Assembly (NCBI GenBank): GCA_028551475.1
Contig: CM052357.1
Coordinates: 13,253,931 to 13,317,930 of the forward strand
DNA: 64,000 nucleotides
Reading direction: 5' to 3'
Source: Casuarina equisetifolia
Lineage: Eukaryota; Streptophyta; Magnoliopsida; Fagales; Casuarinaceae
How positions within the stretch are numbered: position 1 is the stretch's first letter; the number at the start of each line of letters is the position of its first letter. The notes under the pieces are model-generated. The model made no database searches. It was not told the DNA's origin and worked only from the letters and a program-made list of their open reading frames with translations. A program made the translations under genes and the position numbers. Below are positions 22,960 through 37,928 of this stretch, in pieces.

Positions 22960-23830
22960 TTTTACCATATGACTTCACAAATAGTTTTTCCCATTCATAT
23001 GATATTTTGATTCGACAGATGACAACGACATGGTTAATTTCTTGTTCATCTTCCATGACAATAAGAAATTTCTTAATTTAACACAAAATCCCGTCATTAA
23101 TCTTCTACTCATAGGGCAAGTAGCATAATTAGTGTTGCAATATGCAATCACTTTTATGTTACACTGTCTAGATAAAAGAATTCTCAATCTTGGAAATCAC
23201 TTTAGATATTTAACCACTTTCAATTCTACATTCATATTTGATTGCTTTGGTTCATGCATGAATTAACTAAGAAAATGGATAACATAGTAGATTTCAAGTT
23301 TGGTCATGGTGAGATAGATGAATTTTCCAACTAATCTATGATAACTCAAGGGGTCTTTAAGTACAGGGTCCTCATCTAAAGGTGATACACTTACATCGTA
23401 TCCAAGAGTTATAAGACTCAAATTCTATTCGAAAGGGATAACTGCTGGTTTGTAACTTGATAAATTGGCTTTAGAAATGATCTCCAAAATAAACTTATGC
23501 TGGCTTAGGCAAATTCTTTTTTCTAAATGAGCAATCTCAATACTAAGTAATATTTGGGAGGTCCTAAGTTCTTAATGTGAAATATGGAGTGCATATATTG
23601 TTTGAACCATTCAATAGCAAGAATGTTGTTTCCTATGATAAGAATATCATCTACACATATTAGCAAATAAATGGAAGAGACCCCTTTATGCTAGATAAAT
23701 AGGGCATAATCATGGATGGGTTGTTAGAAATTAGCGAAAATAGGAGCAAATGTAAATTTTGCATACCATTGATGATAAGCTTGTATGAGGCCGTATAAAG
23801 ATTTGTGGAGACAACATATTCGAGACTCCT
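22960..23830 (-). pseudogene. Copia RT and RNase H remnants
   Basis: The segment 23187-22975 reads 'AYCNTNYATCPMSRRLMTGFCVKL', a decayed RNase H. Above it, 23200-23830 holds RT pieces in broken frames, including the complement of a YVDD-like site near 23650. No long frame survives. Confidence 0.75.
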
Positions 23831-24157
23831 TTTGTTTACGCAATCCTAGAGGAAGGTCCATGATGCAACACAAATGAGCAAGAGAGAGTCAAGCAAAATT
23901 GGCATAAGATGGATAGGGGAATTAGTGCTAAAAGAATCCATGCTAGAGTAAATATAGTCCTTGGTCCATGTAGGAGGCTAAGTGGCTCGACCAAAACGAC
24001 AAGGGATAAAAACAAAAGGCATAGAAGGAGGCCTAACAATAAGTAGTATAGGCTCATGATTAGTAGTAGGAGGCACATGGGGAACAATGGCTAAGAGTCA
24101 TCAAAATAAAGTGTTGCAAATAAAGGTGGAAGCTCTAGAATTGGCAGAGTTTAAGAA

Positions 24158-24990
24158 TTAATGATTGGCTTTGGTGGGAGAGGAGTAGTAGGAGTGGTAG
24201 GTGGAGTAATGGCAGCTGGTTGAAGGAGTAGTAGAGGCTAGGGGAAGATCATCATCCTCATATAAAAACCTATGAAAACTTAGAGGAGGCAAAATATAAC
24301 CATTAAACAACATATTAAGTTGAAAAGGAAACACATCTTCGTGAAAAACAACATCTCCACTAATGAAGAATTGGCCAATAGATGGGTTGTAGACACGGTA
24401 CCCTTTCTGCAAGGAAAGGTAACCCATGCATACACAGTGAGTGGTGTGAGGGTGCAACTTATCCTGAGGTTCACCAATAGTGGCAAAACAAAGGCAACCC
24501 TTTCTACAAGGAGATGTCTTCCCATCAAGAACTCAAGTGGACATGCGATTAATTAAGCAAGCAACAATGATCACATAATTGCCTAAAAAAAGGGAACATT
24601 CACGATTGAAAAAATCATGAGCATTATTAGTGTGAACATGCTAAACTGAGGTGTGGAATAAGGTTTGAATGAGAGAAAAAACTAGGTGAGGTGAGATAAG
24701 ACTTGGGACTTGGATTGCATAAGAAAAACCCAAGTACCACAAGAAAAATAATTGACAAGAGTGAGGAAGTAATGGGACCCATCATGATTAGGAGTGTGAT
24801 AAAGGCCTCAAATGTCGATGTGAAAAAGGAAAAAAAACAAAGATGTTCGAGAAGTGCTAGAGGGAAAAGGTGTGCAAGATTGCTTGGCAAGCAAGCAAAT
24901 AAGGCATTAGGGACCTAGGAAGGAAATGCATTGAGAGAAATCAAAAGTTGTAGGTAAGGAAATCCAAAAATAGAGGCCTTAATGAACATT
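24158..24990 (-). pseudogene. Copia integrase remnants
   Basis: The segment 24457-24158 reads 'VCMGYLSLQKGYRVYNP' and 'FFISGDVVFHEDVFPF', the conserved region just after the integrase core. Further integrase core pieces in broken frames lie up to about 24990. Confidence 0.8.
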
Positions 24991-25023
24991 ACATAAGCCT
25001 ATCAATTTGCCAATCGAACAAGC

Positions 25024-25660
25024 CTAAGAATAATATAAAATAGAATCCTTGATGACATGGCAATGATTGGTGTTGCATACTTTGGAAACAGAAATAAGAT
25101 CGAATTGAATGTTGGTGATAAAAGTGGCATTCCTATTAGGGAGATGGATTGATGTGGAGGGATGAATATGATGAATTTTAGAAAAAAAATTAGTGCAAAT
25201 AATGTGATCACTAGTGCTAGAATCAATAATCCATGCATTTGATGAAATCGAGCTTATAAAATAGAAAAAGGTACCTTCAAAGCTAGCAACCTTGTCAAGC
25301 ATATCCATTTGATTGAAGGCGGCTATGATTTATTGAAGTTATGCATTAGTGAAAGGTTAATTACCTTTTTCTTTACTTATCATAGCATTAGAGGTGGCTT
25401 CTTTCAATTGTGGGTCCTTGTTTGCAAGCCTACTATGTAATTCCAACAATTATCCTTAATATGACAAGTTTTTTTCAATAATCACAAAAAAGGTGATTGG
25501 ATTGACCCTTGGTGGAATGCTAGTCATTGGATCATGCAAGCATAGACTAGGAGATGTTTTGATTGTGGGAGCTAACATGGTAAAATAAGGGCCATCAGAT
25601 GGAGGCATGGATAATAATGTGTAGGTGCCATCAAATGAGGGCAAACTTGCGATGACATGT
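25024..25660 (-). pseudogene. Copia protease and pre-integrase remnants
   Basis: The segment 25308-25024 reads 'AWIIDSSTSDHI', the Copia protease active-site region (normally D-S-G-A-[ST]-x-H; here Gly is Ser), followed by 'FDLISVSKVC' before the integrase finger. The segment 25644-25456 is the gag/protease linker. Confidence 0.8.
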
Positions 25661-25914
25661 TAGTTACTGGATCTAGGTAAACTATTAGGACCATCAGACC
25701 GAGAAAGGAGAGCTCATAAATCTCTTATAAAGAAACTGAGAGAGGCCACCTATGTTGTCCAGCCATTGCTACTCCCTTAAGTGACAAGTGGGCTTACGTA
25801 AGTGTGGCACAAGTAATAAGAATCATGTTATGTTGCACACAAAGATATTTGGCAAAGGTGAGGCTGTGATTTTCTTCTTACACAGAAGGATAAGGTAGAC
25901 TCCATAGCAAGTAT

Positions 25915-26321
25915 CTATGATTGAAAATAAGAGTATGACTTGTTCAAGATCAACAAGAAATGAGTGAGATGATTTTCCTTCTTAAGACGATGATATTGAT
26001 GAAGCGTCAAGTCAAGACCCTTAAGTGATTTTTCAATTTGATCCAATTTGTTGTAGAGAGTGATGAATTTGTTGTAGACAACGGAGATGATGAATTTCCT
26101 TACTTTAAAAAGGAAAGCTATTGTTTGGTTTAGAAAAGTCAAACATGATTAGAGTAACCATAAAGCTCATAGAAGCTTTCCTAGAGGATTTTCACACCCT
26201 CGATAGGTAGTAGGATGATAGTGACCTCCGAAGTAAGAGTGTTCCTCACCCATGTTTGAACCTACTAAAAGCATTTGCGCCACTATTAGGCCAATTGGTC
26301 ATTGGTTGGAAGTGGGACAAT
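25915..26321 (-). pseudogene. Copia gag, downstream part
   Basis: The open piece 26142-25915 has 'YNKFITLYNKLDQI' and 'HFLLILNKSYSYFQS', the UBN2/gag region of Copia. The piece up to 26321 continues to the Gypsy insertion point. The other part of the same gag is at 31375-31560. Confidence 0.8.
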
Positions 26322-26966
26322 TGTTCTAAACCAGTAGTATGAGCCAACAAGTTGGTCGAGTGAGTAGGAGTTGGACTTTTATGTACTAGACTAGCAGTAT
26401 AGGTCAATGGACTAAGCTAGCGAGTATGAGTCCAACTTACTTAATTTCTTTGTTGTTGGGTCATCCACTTAAGTGGTGCCTTATTGCATTATTTTTCTTT
26501 TGTATTTCTACTATTTTTATTTGTAAGAATGTAACTAACCTTTTTAACAAAGGAAATGTTACTTATTGATTTAAAAATGTAATGACTCTAATATTCAATA
26601 AGTTGATGGTTACAATTCATTATTTATTATTGTAACATTAATTTTTTATGATTATCTTAATGGCTCACAATTATAAAATGCCCTGATCCAATGAACCTAA
26701 TTTGAATCTACATAATGTCTACACATTTATTGCGATGCTTTAAATTTGTAATTGATAAACCCTTTAATTCTTATAAGAAGGCTAACTCCTATATAAAAGG
26801 AACCTCTTGACCTTTTTCTCCTCACTTAAACACTCAAGCTTTCCTCTTATTCTTATATTTTCCTTGTGTACTTTCCATAAGCTCTCTTATAAGATCCTAG
26901 TTAGAAGGCTAACTTAGTTCATCAATGAGACCTAAATGCTAAATGAATTTTTTCAAGTCTATTACA
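26322..26966 (+). repeat. 5' LTR of the nested Gypsy element
   Basis: Starts TGTTCTAAACC and ends ATTACA. Matches the 3' LTR over the region with 'ATATTCAATAAG' and 'ATAAGAAGGCTAAC'. A TATA-like CCTATATAAAAGG lies at 26791-26803. Confidence 0.85.
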
Positions 26967-27000
26967 AGTGGTATCAGAGTCTAACTCTTGACATAGGCAT

Positions 27001-28135
27001 GATTCTTGAGATGGCATCCAAAGGTGTGGGAGAATCTCAACATTAGCCCTAAGGGGCAAAGCGAAAGAGGACGCAAGCTAAAATGATAGTGTCTATGAAG
27101 GAAAGACTCAATTTGTTGGAAGATTATGTTTCTCGCATTCAAGAACAAATGGTGGAGCTAAAAGGATTTGTCGAGAAAGTCCAGGAGCTAAAAGAAGTGG
27201 TAGAACAACTCCAAACAAGGATTGTTCTTGCTACTTTTGTTATCCCTTGTGAAGGTATTCCCAAGCTGAAAAGCTATGGCGGATAATAAGATGCAACAAA
27301 AGTTGAAGACTTCTTATGGCATATAGGGCAATACTTTGAAATTGCTAACATTATTGATAATCAAGTAAAGGTACAAACTACTTATTATTATCTCACCCAA
27401 TTGTGCTAATGTGTGGTGGCATAGGAAGTGCCAAGAAGTAAAAAATGGGGAGGAGCTAATTGACACCTATAAGGTGTTCAAGAAAGCATTGAAGAAGTAA
27501 TTCTTTCCTAAGAATGTGGACTAAAGGGCTTACAAAACATTGCATGATTTAAGGCACACCACGACCTTATGAGCTTATGTGTAAGCTTTTAATAAGGTAA
27601 CTCCATACTTCAAAGATGTGCCAAAAAAGACTTTCTTATTCTTCTTTATAAATAGGCTTAAGAAATGGGTCAAGAATGAAATTGAGAAACGAGACATGAG
27701 CAAGTTGAATCAAGTTATCTCTATAATAGAATCCTTGCCAAATCAAAGATGAGTTGAAGTTTCGCTTACCTGAAGTGACAACTTAAGAAGAATATGAGGG
27801 AATCAACCTTCATTCAATCAAAATGGAGCCTCGTTCAATTGAATGGAGGTGGCACGCCATCTTCTAGTCATGATGGTGATAAAAAAAAAGGTAATCTTTC
27901 TTATTTCATTTATAGAGACCTTCATTATATGAGAGTGTCTAAAGAAGGGATCATTAAATGCAATGGAGCAAGATATGATTCCAAAGGAGACCTTAACAAA
28001 GGAAGGGTATTAACAGCCCTTCAATTGTTTAACTCGATGGAAGGGAAGGCCTTAAGATCTACTACAAGATCTCTGATGTACATAGATTGTGCAATCAACA
28101 ATAAGAATGCCAAAGCAATGGTGGAATAAGGTAAC
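27001..28135 (+). pseudogene. Gypsy gag and protease
   Basis: Gag starts around 27010. The open piece 27083-27286 is coiled-coil-like ('LNLLEDYVSRIQEQMVELKG') and precedes the retrotransposon gag domain in broken frames (27290-27720). At 28070-28130, 'LMYIDCAINNKNAKAMVE' matches the region leading to the protease active site, where the expected D-[ST]-G is replaced by a stop. A poly-A run of about 20 bases lies at 28139-28158. Confidence 0.75.
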
Positions 28136-28149
28136 TATAAAAAAAAAAA

Positions 28150-29220
28150 AAAAAAAACCTCATTCCATTAATAAAGAATTTTTTTGACAAGTTAGGCAAT
28201 GCCCATTACTTTATCAAGGTGGATTTGAGATTGGGATACCACCAAATTTGAATTGTTGTTAATGATGAGCTGAAGATAACTTGTGTTACGAGATATGACT
28301 ATTATGAATGGTTGGTTATGCCTTTTGGCCTAACCAATGCTCTAACAAAATTTTGTATGTTGATGAATAACTTGCTCATCCTTACTTGGATAAGTTCATG
28401 GTAGTGTATTTGGATGACATAGTTGTGTACAATAATTCATTGGAAGAGCATGTCGAACACTTGAAGGTACTATTCAAGGTGTTGTAAGAGAACAAGTTGT
28501 ACCTAAAGAAAGAAAAATGTTCATTTGCATGAGAAAAAATGGAGTTTCTAGGGCATGTCATCACCAAGGGAACTTTGTGGATGGATAAGGCTAAAGTGAA
28601 GGCAATTTAGGGATGGGAAGCTCACTCAAAGATAATAGAATTAAGATTCTTCCTTGATTTAATCAATTATTATAGACAATTTATTGTATGATTCTCAACA
28701 AGAACTACACCTTTAATAGAATTGTTGAAGAAGTTCAAGACTTGGGATTGGCATGAAGCATGTTAGAAAGCCTTTGAAGACTTAAAGGTTGTTGTCACCA
28801 AGGAATCAGTATTAGCATTACTAAATTTCTCTAAACAATTCGAGGTACATTCAAATGCTTCCGATTTTGCTATTAGAGGTGTACTCATGCAAGAGGGACA
28901 TCCTATTGCTTTTAAGAGTCAAAAGTTGAATAAGGCGGAGCATAAGTATTCAGTGCAAGAAAGAGAGATGATGGCCATAGTTTATTGTTTAAGGATGTGG
29001 CATCATTACTTACTTGGCTCACAATTCTTGATCCAAAGAGATAATATGACTACGAGTTATTTTCAAACTTAAAAGAAACTATCTCTAAAGCAAGCTAGGT
29101 GGTAAAACTTTATTGCGAAGCTTGACTACACAATGAAGTACAAGCCATAGAAAAGTAATGTGGTTGCTAGTGCTTTCAGCAAGAAAGCTAAGTTGATTAC
29201 TATAAGTACAGTTGTGGGAG
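28150..29220 (+). pseudogene. Gypsy reverse transcriptase and RNase H
   Basis: The plus strand reads RT with 'KVDLRLGYHQI', 'MPFGLTNALTKF', the catalytic 'VYLDDIVVYNNSLEEHVEHL' and 'KMEFLGHVITKGT'. It then reads RNase H ('NASDFAIRGVLMQEGHPIAF', 'LNKAEHKYSVQEREMMAIV'). The open piece 28887-29072 is inside RNase H. The catalytic Asp pair is intact but stops interrupt the frame. Confidence 0.9.
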
Positions 29221-29269
29221 ACACACTATAGCTCATACAAGAATGAATGGCTTACGATTATGTGGCCAA

Positions 29270-30660
29270 AAAATTGGAGCAACTTGTTAAAGGGGGTAAG
29301 ATGAAGTAGTTCTAGATGAAAGATGGACTGCTTTATATGAAGAAAAGGCGCTTATAAATGCCTACATAGGAGAACCTCCAATGAAAACTCATTAAGGAAT
29401 GCCATGACAACAAATGGCCAAGGCATCCTAGACAATAGAGGATAAGGGCTTTTATAGAAGTCTTGTATTTCTAACCTAGTATGTGTGATGAGATTGAACT
29501 TTTTGTCAAAACTTGTCTTGTTTGTCAACAAGATAAGATAAAATGGAGAGCTCCTGGGGGATTATTAAAGCCCCTATTGATACCAAGTCGTCCATGAGAG
29601 AGCATCTCCATAGATTTTATCACTGAACTGCCAAAGGTTGATGGGTGTAGATCGATACTTATGGTGGTGAACCGATCTTCAAAGTATGCTACCTTCATGT
29701 CAACCATAGTGGAACGTCCAATGGAAGTCACAACTTGGATTTTCTTCAAATAGAAGTATTGAAGATTGTTAGGATTACTACAGAGCATTATTAGTGACAG
29801 AGATCCTCGTTTCATGGGCCTACTAGGGAGGGAACTATTCGAGTTTCCATAGCAGGCCCTGCTTGGGCTCAAAATTGTGATTCTTTATAAGTTTCCACTC
29901 TTAAATGGATAGGTAGATGAAGAGCATGAACAACCTAATAGAGCTATACCTAAGACATTTTGTGAGCAAGAACCAAAAAGATTAGATGAAATTGATGGAT
30001 GTAGCCCAATTCTCCTACAGCTTGCAAATGAGTGAGTTTGCAAAGGAAAGCCCATTCAAGTTGGTGACATGGCAACAACCATTGACCCTTCCAACTTTGG
30101 AGACCAAACCATCAGGTTAATGTCTTGGTGCTTATGAGATGGCTAAATCTTAGAAGAAGAATGTAGATGTGGCAAAATCATGTTTGAACAAAGCCATCAA
30201 AAGAATGAAGAAGTAGGCTAAAAAGAAGAGAAGGCCAACTAACTACAACATTAGGGATTAAGTCTTGGTTAAGTTCCTACCCCATCAATACAAGGCTTAC
30301 CATCCTCTTAATAAGTGATTGGTTTGCAAGTATGAGGGACCGTTTGAGATTATGGGGAAGATTGGGAAGGTAGCCTACTAGCTAGATCTCCCATCTAACC
30401 TCAAGATCTACCCAATCTTTCATGTGAGCATGTTAAAGCCTTTCCACAAGGATAAGGTGGATACATAATATAGCAAGCCAAAGAGGGCTCCTCCGACAAT
30501 GATGATATCTTTTGAAAAGGATGTAAAGGTTATCTTGGCTGATTGCATCTTTTAAAAGAAAAGAATTCATCTGTAGTGACAATTCTTCATCAAATGGAAG
30601 GGATTGCCTAAAAACAAAGCAACTTAGGAGTTTGAGGATGATCTCTAACAATTTAAAGGT
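29270..30660 (+). pseudogene. Gypsy integrase
   Basis: Zinc-finger remnants ('KTCLVCQQDK' near 29515) lead to the core ('SISIDFITELPKVDG', 'IISDRDPRFM') and the C-terminal DNA-binding region (about 30250-30450, ending near 'NLKIYPIFHVSMLKPF'). Stops break it throughout. Confidence 0.85.
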
Positions 30661-30716
30661 CTTGTTGATAATTACTTATAGGCAATGAGAGCATTGCTAA
30701 ATTAAATAGAGGAGAA

Positions 30717-31374
30717 TTTTTTGAACTAGCAATATAGGTTGATGGACTGAATTGGCGAGTATAAGTCCAACCACCTAGTTTCTTTATTGTTAGGTCATCC
30801 ACTTAAGTGGTACCCCATTGAGTAAGTATAAGCCAGACTTCTATGTACTAGATTGGCAATACAAGCCAATAAGCTAGTTGAGTGAGTATTTTCTTTTTAT
30901 ATTTTCGTTGTTTTTATTTACAAGAATGAAACTAACCTCTTTAATAGGGGAAACAATGCTTCTTAATTTGAAAGTATAACGACCCTAATATTCAATAAGA
31001 TGATGGTTACGATTCATTGTTTATTATTGTAATGTTAACTCTTTATAAGTATTTTGACAATTTACAATTATAAAGTGTCCCAATCTGATAAACCTAATTT
31101 GAATATACATAACATTTACACATTTATTAACATTTATTATGATGCTCTAAATGTGTAACCAATAAACCTTTCAATTCTTATAAGAAGGCTAACTTTTATA
31201 TAAAGGGAACCTCCCGGTCCCTTTCTCCTTACTCAAACACTCAAGATTTTCTCTTATTATTATATTTTTCTTGTGTGCTTTCTAAAAATTCTCTCATGAG
31301 AGTTATTATGGTTAGAAGGCTAACTTAGTTCATCACTGAGACTAAAGGCACTAGATTTCTCCAAGTCCATTACA
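30717..31374 (+). repeat. 3' LTR of the nested Gypsy element
   Basis: Preceded by the purine tract AGAGGAGAA. It carries an imperfect internal duplication near its start (units near 30722-30780 and 30815-30885). The rest matches the 5' LTR. Confidence 0.8.
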
Positions 31375-31560
31375 CAATGGCATCAAGGAAACTATCTTTG
31401 TCTTTAATGACAAGAAGGCATTGGATTTCACGTGACCAAACATAATAATTCTTAACACTAGTGAAAGGTTATGCAACAAGGAGGAATTTAAGGCCGTCAA
31501 AGGTAATCGTGAATAGTTGATCACTTGGTTCAGGGTAGGCACCGACAAAATAAGGTAAGA
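31375..31560 (-). pseudogene. Copia gag, N-terminal part
   Basis: The minus strand holds the N-terminal gag region with 'YYVWSREIQ', matching the conserved N-Y-x-x-W motif of plant Copia gag. It is interrupted downstream by the Gypsy element, after which the same frame resumes at 26321. Confidence 0.75.
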
Positions 31561-32199
31561 AAATTGAGGGTGAAACCAAGTAAGGATTTGACCTCGAACC
31601 TAGTTAGGAGGATAGGTAGGGATTTGAACCAATGCCCAATGAACTTGATTAGGTTAGGATGGCCAACTTAAGGTTAGGTAGTAGCAAACATAGAGCTAAG
31701 GCCCAAGGTTGATGAATCCAACAAAAAAGAGATATTCGGGCTAGGAGGTGAGGTTTAGGCTCTTAGGGTGGAAGGCAGTGGGCTGAGACCACCAATGATT
31801 GACAACGGGGCCCATGAGAGAGGTTGGGTGAAAGTAGGAATTGAGGAAAAAAAAACTAAGGTGGGACAAACAAGCCAAAGGTGGGTTGGGTTTGTCTTGG
31901 TGGACTCGAGGTGCCTGAAGAGCTAGATCTAAGCATTAAAGGCTGGATTGGTCATGTGCTAGAGGATAGGGCTAGAGTAGTAAGAAATGGTGGGGCATTG
32001 GTGAGGTCTTCAATGATAAAAGCATTTGGATTTGACATGGTAAAGGAAGGTAAAAAAATGTTAGAGGGTTAAGGATAGATGAGGGAGAGTTGTTTTGCAA
32101 GAATAGAAAAAAAAGTAAGAAAAAAAAAACTGAGACGTAATCAAGAAAAAAAAAAAAAAGCCAAAAGCATGAGGCTAAGAAAACTTGGCTTTGATACCA
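31561..32199 (-). other. Copia leader with primer-binding site
   Basis: Untranslated leader between the 5' LTR and gag. The primer site TGGTATCAAAGCC (minus strand) directly adjoins the LTR at about 32187-32199. Poly-A runs near 32100-32158 are simple sequence. No gene. Confidence 0.7.
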
Positions 32200-32453
32200 T
32201 GTCACAAGACTAGCTTGAAGAAAGGCATGAAGTATAGGGAACAATTTTTGTATAGCTTTCTTGAGAAAATTTGTATAGGACTTGTCCTTTATATAACATA
32301 AGGATGAACCAATTAGGAAAATATACAAGTAATAAAAGAAATATTCTTGCATTATACATATAGATAATCCCCTAAAATAGACAACACATATGGAAAGTAT
32401 ATCAAGCCATATCAGGAAGGAATAATGGTGAATATACATGCTAATTTCCAATA
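32200..32453 (-). repeat. 5' LTR of the Copia element in rpoB
   Basis: The minus strand begins TATTGGAAATTAGC (TG changed to TA) and ends CTTGTGACA. It matches 22410-22662. The base after it (32454) is plastid rpoB. Confidence 0.92.
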
Positions 32454-35584
<3,131 letters not shown>

Positions 35585-36541
35585 TTTGATTTCCCTTTTA
35601 TAGAAAAAAATTCTACTATTTGCTCATTCTTCATCGAATCATATGGATCCATCTAGCAATGAGAGACTTTGTATTCTATTTACTTAATCACATGAAATTT
35701 TACCTAACCCCATATACAAATACGTATGAATGAAGGAATAAAAAAAAAGTTCTATGCTAATTGAAATTTGCAACAAGTAGAATAGGTATAAATACAAATG
35801 GAAAGGGATTGATCAATTACATTTAGTCTTTATGTGGTTTTGTCTAGAATCTCAAAATAAAAGTGATTCAATTTCTATCATTATTATGATATTCCAATTT
35901 GATTGGATACTAGAAAAAGAAATGGCTTTGTGGTTTTATTTGTTTAATGGATAAGGATATAATAATCAAAAACAATATAGAAGTGATTTTTTTAGCACTT
36001 AAATTTTTTGCATATTCAATTTTTCAAAAAATATTACGCAGAAAAGAGAGATATTTTTACCTATAGCTTTTTTTTTAGTCTAATTTCTAGAAGATGAGTG
36101 AAGAGCACAAGAAGGCTTGTACTTATAAAACATGACGCATATATAAGATATAACTATCTTATACATGCTCCATCCTTTATTATAGCTCTATTTGGGACAG
36201 CACATGTCATGTTCTATCAAAATCTCAATTTTTTACTGAATGAAAATTTGTAAAAATTGAAGCATGATAATTTACAAAAAATCCCCTATAAGCATTATAT
36301 ATAGATAAGATACCCGATTAGATTTAGATAATACATGTGTAACAAGTTATGTTTTGAGGTTTATATATATTCATAATTGTTGTTAGGATTGAAATTAAGA
36401 AATAAGAAAAGAAGAATTTTTTATTTAAAAGAATCCATATTGATTAGTTTAGTTATGCATCAACTTCAAAATTTTTTTATACCATTAGGAGTATAAAATT
36501 TTATATTGAAACTTGAGAATCATTTCTGGGCAATCATTCTA
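35585..36541. other. Plastid rpoB-trnC spacer, left part
   Basis: Lies upstream of rpoB in the position of the plastid spacer and is AT-rich with no genes. It is cut at 36541 by the inverted-repeat element and resumes at 37565. Confidence 0.7.
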
Positions 36542-37564
36542 ATGCGGGAACAACTATGCTAGCTCACGCTAACGGCCCAACTCATATGTTAACTGTCTTA
36601 GCAGGTACATATTTGGATCATAACATGATTTGATGGGTCCAAAAAGCCCAAACTTGAAGGGCATCTCATAGATTTTCTAAGAATTTTGATATGTTCAGGA
36701 TTCCTTAACAATTATTTCGAGGTTCTTAAATTGTCAAGGTTCTTAATTATCTAGGATTTTCTTATTTGCTAAGATCCCTAAAATCAAGGAAAATAAAATC
36801 CAAACAACTCAAAATCTCGACAAATTAGGGATAGGATTTCAACAAATTAGGAATAAGATCCTAACAAATCAAGGATCTAAAAAACAACAAGAATATGATA
36901 AGTATACTACTTGATACTGGAATTTCAAAAATCTAAAGTATTGAAAAGGTGAAAGAGCAAAAGATAAACTAATTTAAGTACAAAAATAAAATGACTGAAA
37001 TATAAAAGACTGGAAAGTAAAAGCATGAAATTTAGAAGGCAAAGTTAGATAGAATGAAATTTTTTCTAATCTCAAAAGGTTAGGCTTATAGCTTAAATAA
37101 CACTCCCTTTAAATAAATAGCTAAACATAATCTTAGAAAGATCATGAATCCTTAAAACTTAATCTTGGAAGGATCCTAATAAATCAAGATTCCTAAAATC
37201 AAGAAAAATAAAATCTAAATAAATTAAGATCTTGACAAATCAAGGATAGAATCCCAACAAATTAGGAATAGGATCCTAATAAATCAAGGATCTCAAAAAT
37301 AACAAGAATCTAATAAGTATGGAAACTCAGATAAATTAAAGATTTTAACAAAGAAATCCCAGATAATTAAGAACTTTAACAATTTAAAAATCCTAAAATA
37401 ACAGTTAAGGAATACCAAACATATTAAAAATTTTAAAGAATCTTCCAAATGCCTTTAAGTTTGGGCTTCTTGGTCCATCACATTGTAACCCAAACATGTA
37501 CTTACTAAGACACTTAGCATATGGGTTAGGCTGTTAGCGTGGGCTAGCATAGTTGTTCCCGCAT
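36542..37564. mobile_element. Non-coding 1023-bp element with inverted terminal repeats
   Basis: The left end, ATGCGGGAACAACTATGC, and the right end (its complement, GCATAGTTGTTCCCGCAT) form imperfect inverted repeats of about 120 bp, to near 36665 and from near 37440. The interior has no ORF. It contains an imperfect direct repeat of about 135 bp (36770-36905 and 37187-37320). Target duplication is unclear. A non-autonomous DNA transposon is likely; the superfamily is not identified. Confidence 0.85.
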
Positions 37565-37872
37565 CACATTCATGAATTCAAATTCATAGTCAATAGTTAA
37601 TGATTCAAATTTATCCTAAATTTTTTTGTTTTGTGACTAAAAAAAATCCAAAATTGGAATTGGGTTTTCAATATAAAAAAGATAAGGGTGCTTTTATTTT
37701 TAATAGTGTGTTTGTATTAAGATACCATAGAATCAATCAAAAAAATTTATTTACTCCAAAGAGAAAAGTAAGGATTCCTTTTAGGAAAGGGATTAAAGAA
37801 AACAGAATTCAAGATACAAGTACAAGAATAAAATAAAAAATAGATATTTTCATATATTTTTTGTATTGCTCT
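37565..37872. other. Plastid rpoB-trnC spacer, right part
   Basis: Continues the plastid spacer after the inverted-repeat element and leads directly to the trnC remnant. The short ORF 37600-37836 is not a known gene. Confidence 0.65.
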
Positions 37873-37928
37873 GGCAACATGGTCAAAGAAATAAGGCGGC
37901 GAATCACCCGTTCAAGTCTAGGAATCAC
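37873..37928 (+). pseudogene. trnC-GCA: Plastid trnC-GCA remnant without anticodon arm
   Basis: GGCAACATGGTCAAAG at the 5' end and a T-arm-like GTTCAAGTCTAGG match plastid trnC. About 15 bases containing the anticodon loop are missing, so it cannot act as a tRNA. Its plus-strand orientation, opposite to rpoB, is as in plastid genomes. Confidence 0.8.

Larger units (their letters stand above)
26322..31374 (+). mobile_element. Ty3/Gypsy element nested in Copia gag
   Basis: LTRs of about 650 bp (26322-26966 and about 30717-31374) flank plus-strand gag, protease, RT, RNase H and integrase, in Gypsy order. TGGTATCAGAGTC at 26969 is the primer site. ACAAT/CAAT at both edges (26317-26321 and 31374-31378) is the likely target duplication. 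Removing the element restores one reading frame through the host Copia gag. All genes have stops. Confidence 0.93.
22410..32453 (-). mobile_element. Minus-strand Copia element inserted in rpoB, with nested Gypsy
   Basis: Two direct repeats of about 254 bp (22410-22662 and 32200-32453) are the LTRs. On the minus strand the 5' LTR is followed by TGGTATCAAAGCC, an initiator-tRNA-type primer site, and the 3' LTR is preceded by the purine tract TTGAGGGGGAG. The flanking 5-mers are GATAT (22405-22409) and GAAAT (32454-32458), which agree with the plastid target GAAAT after one change. Gag, protease, integrase, RT and RNase H remnants lie between. A 5053-bp Gypsy element splits gag. Confidence 0.93.
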
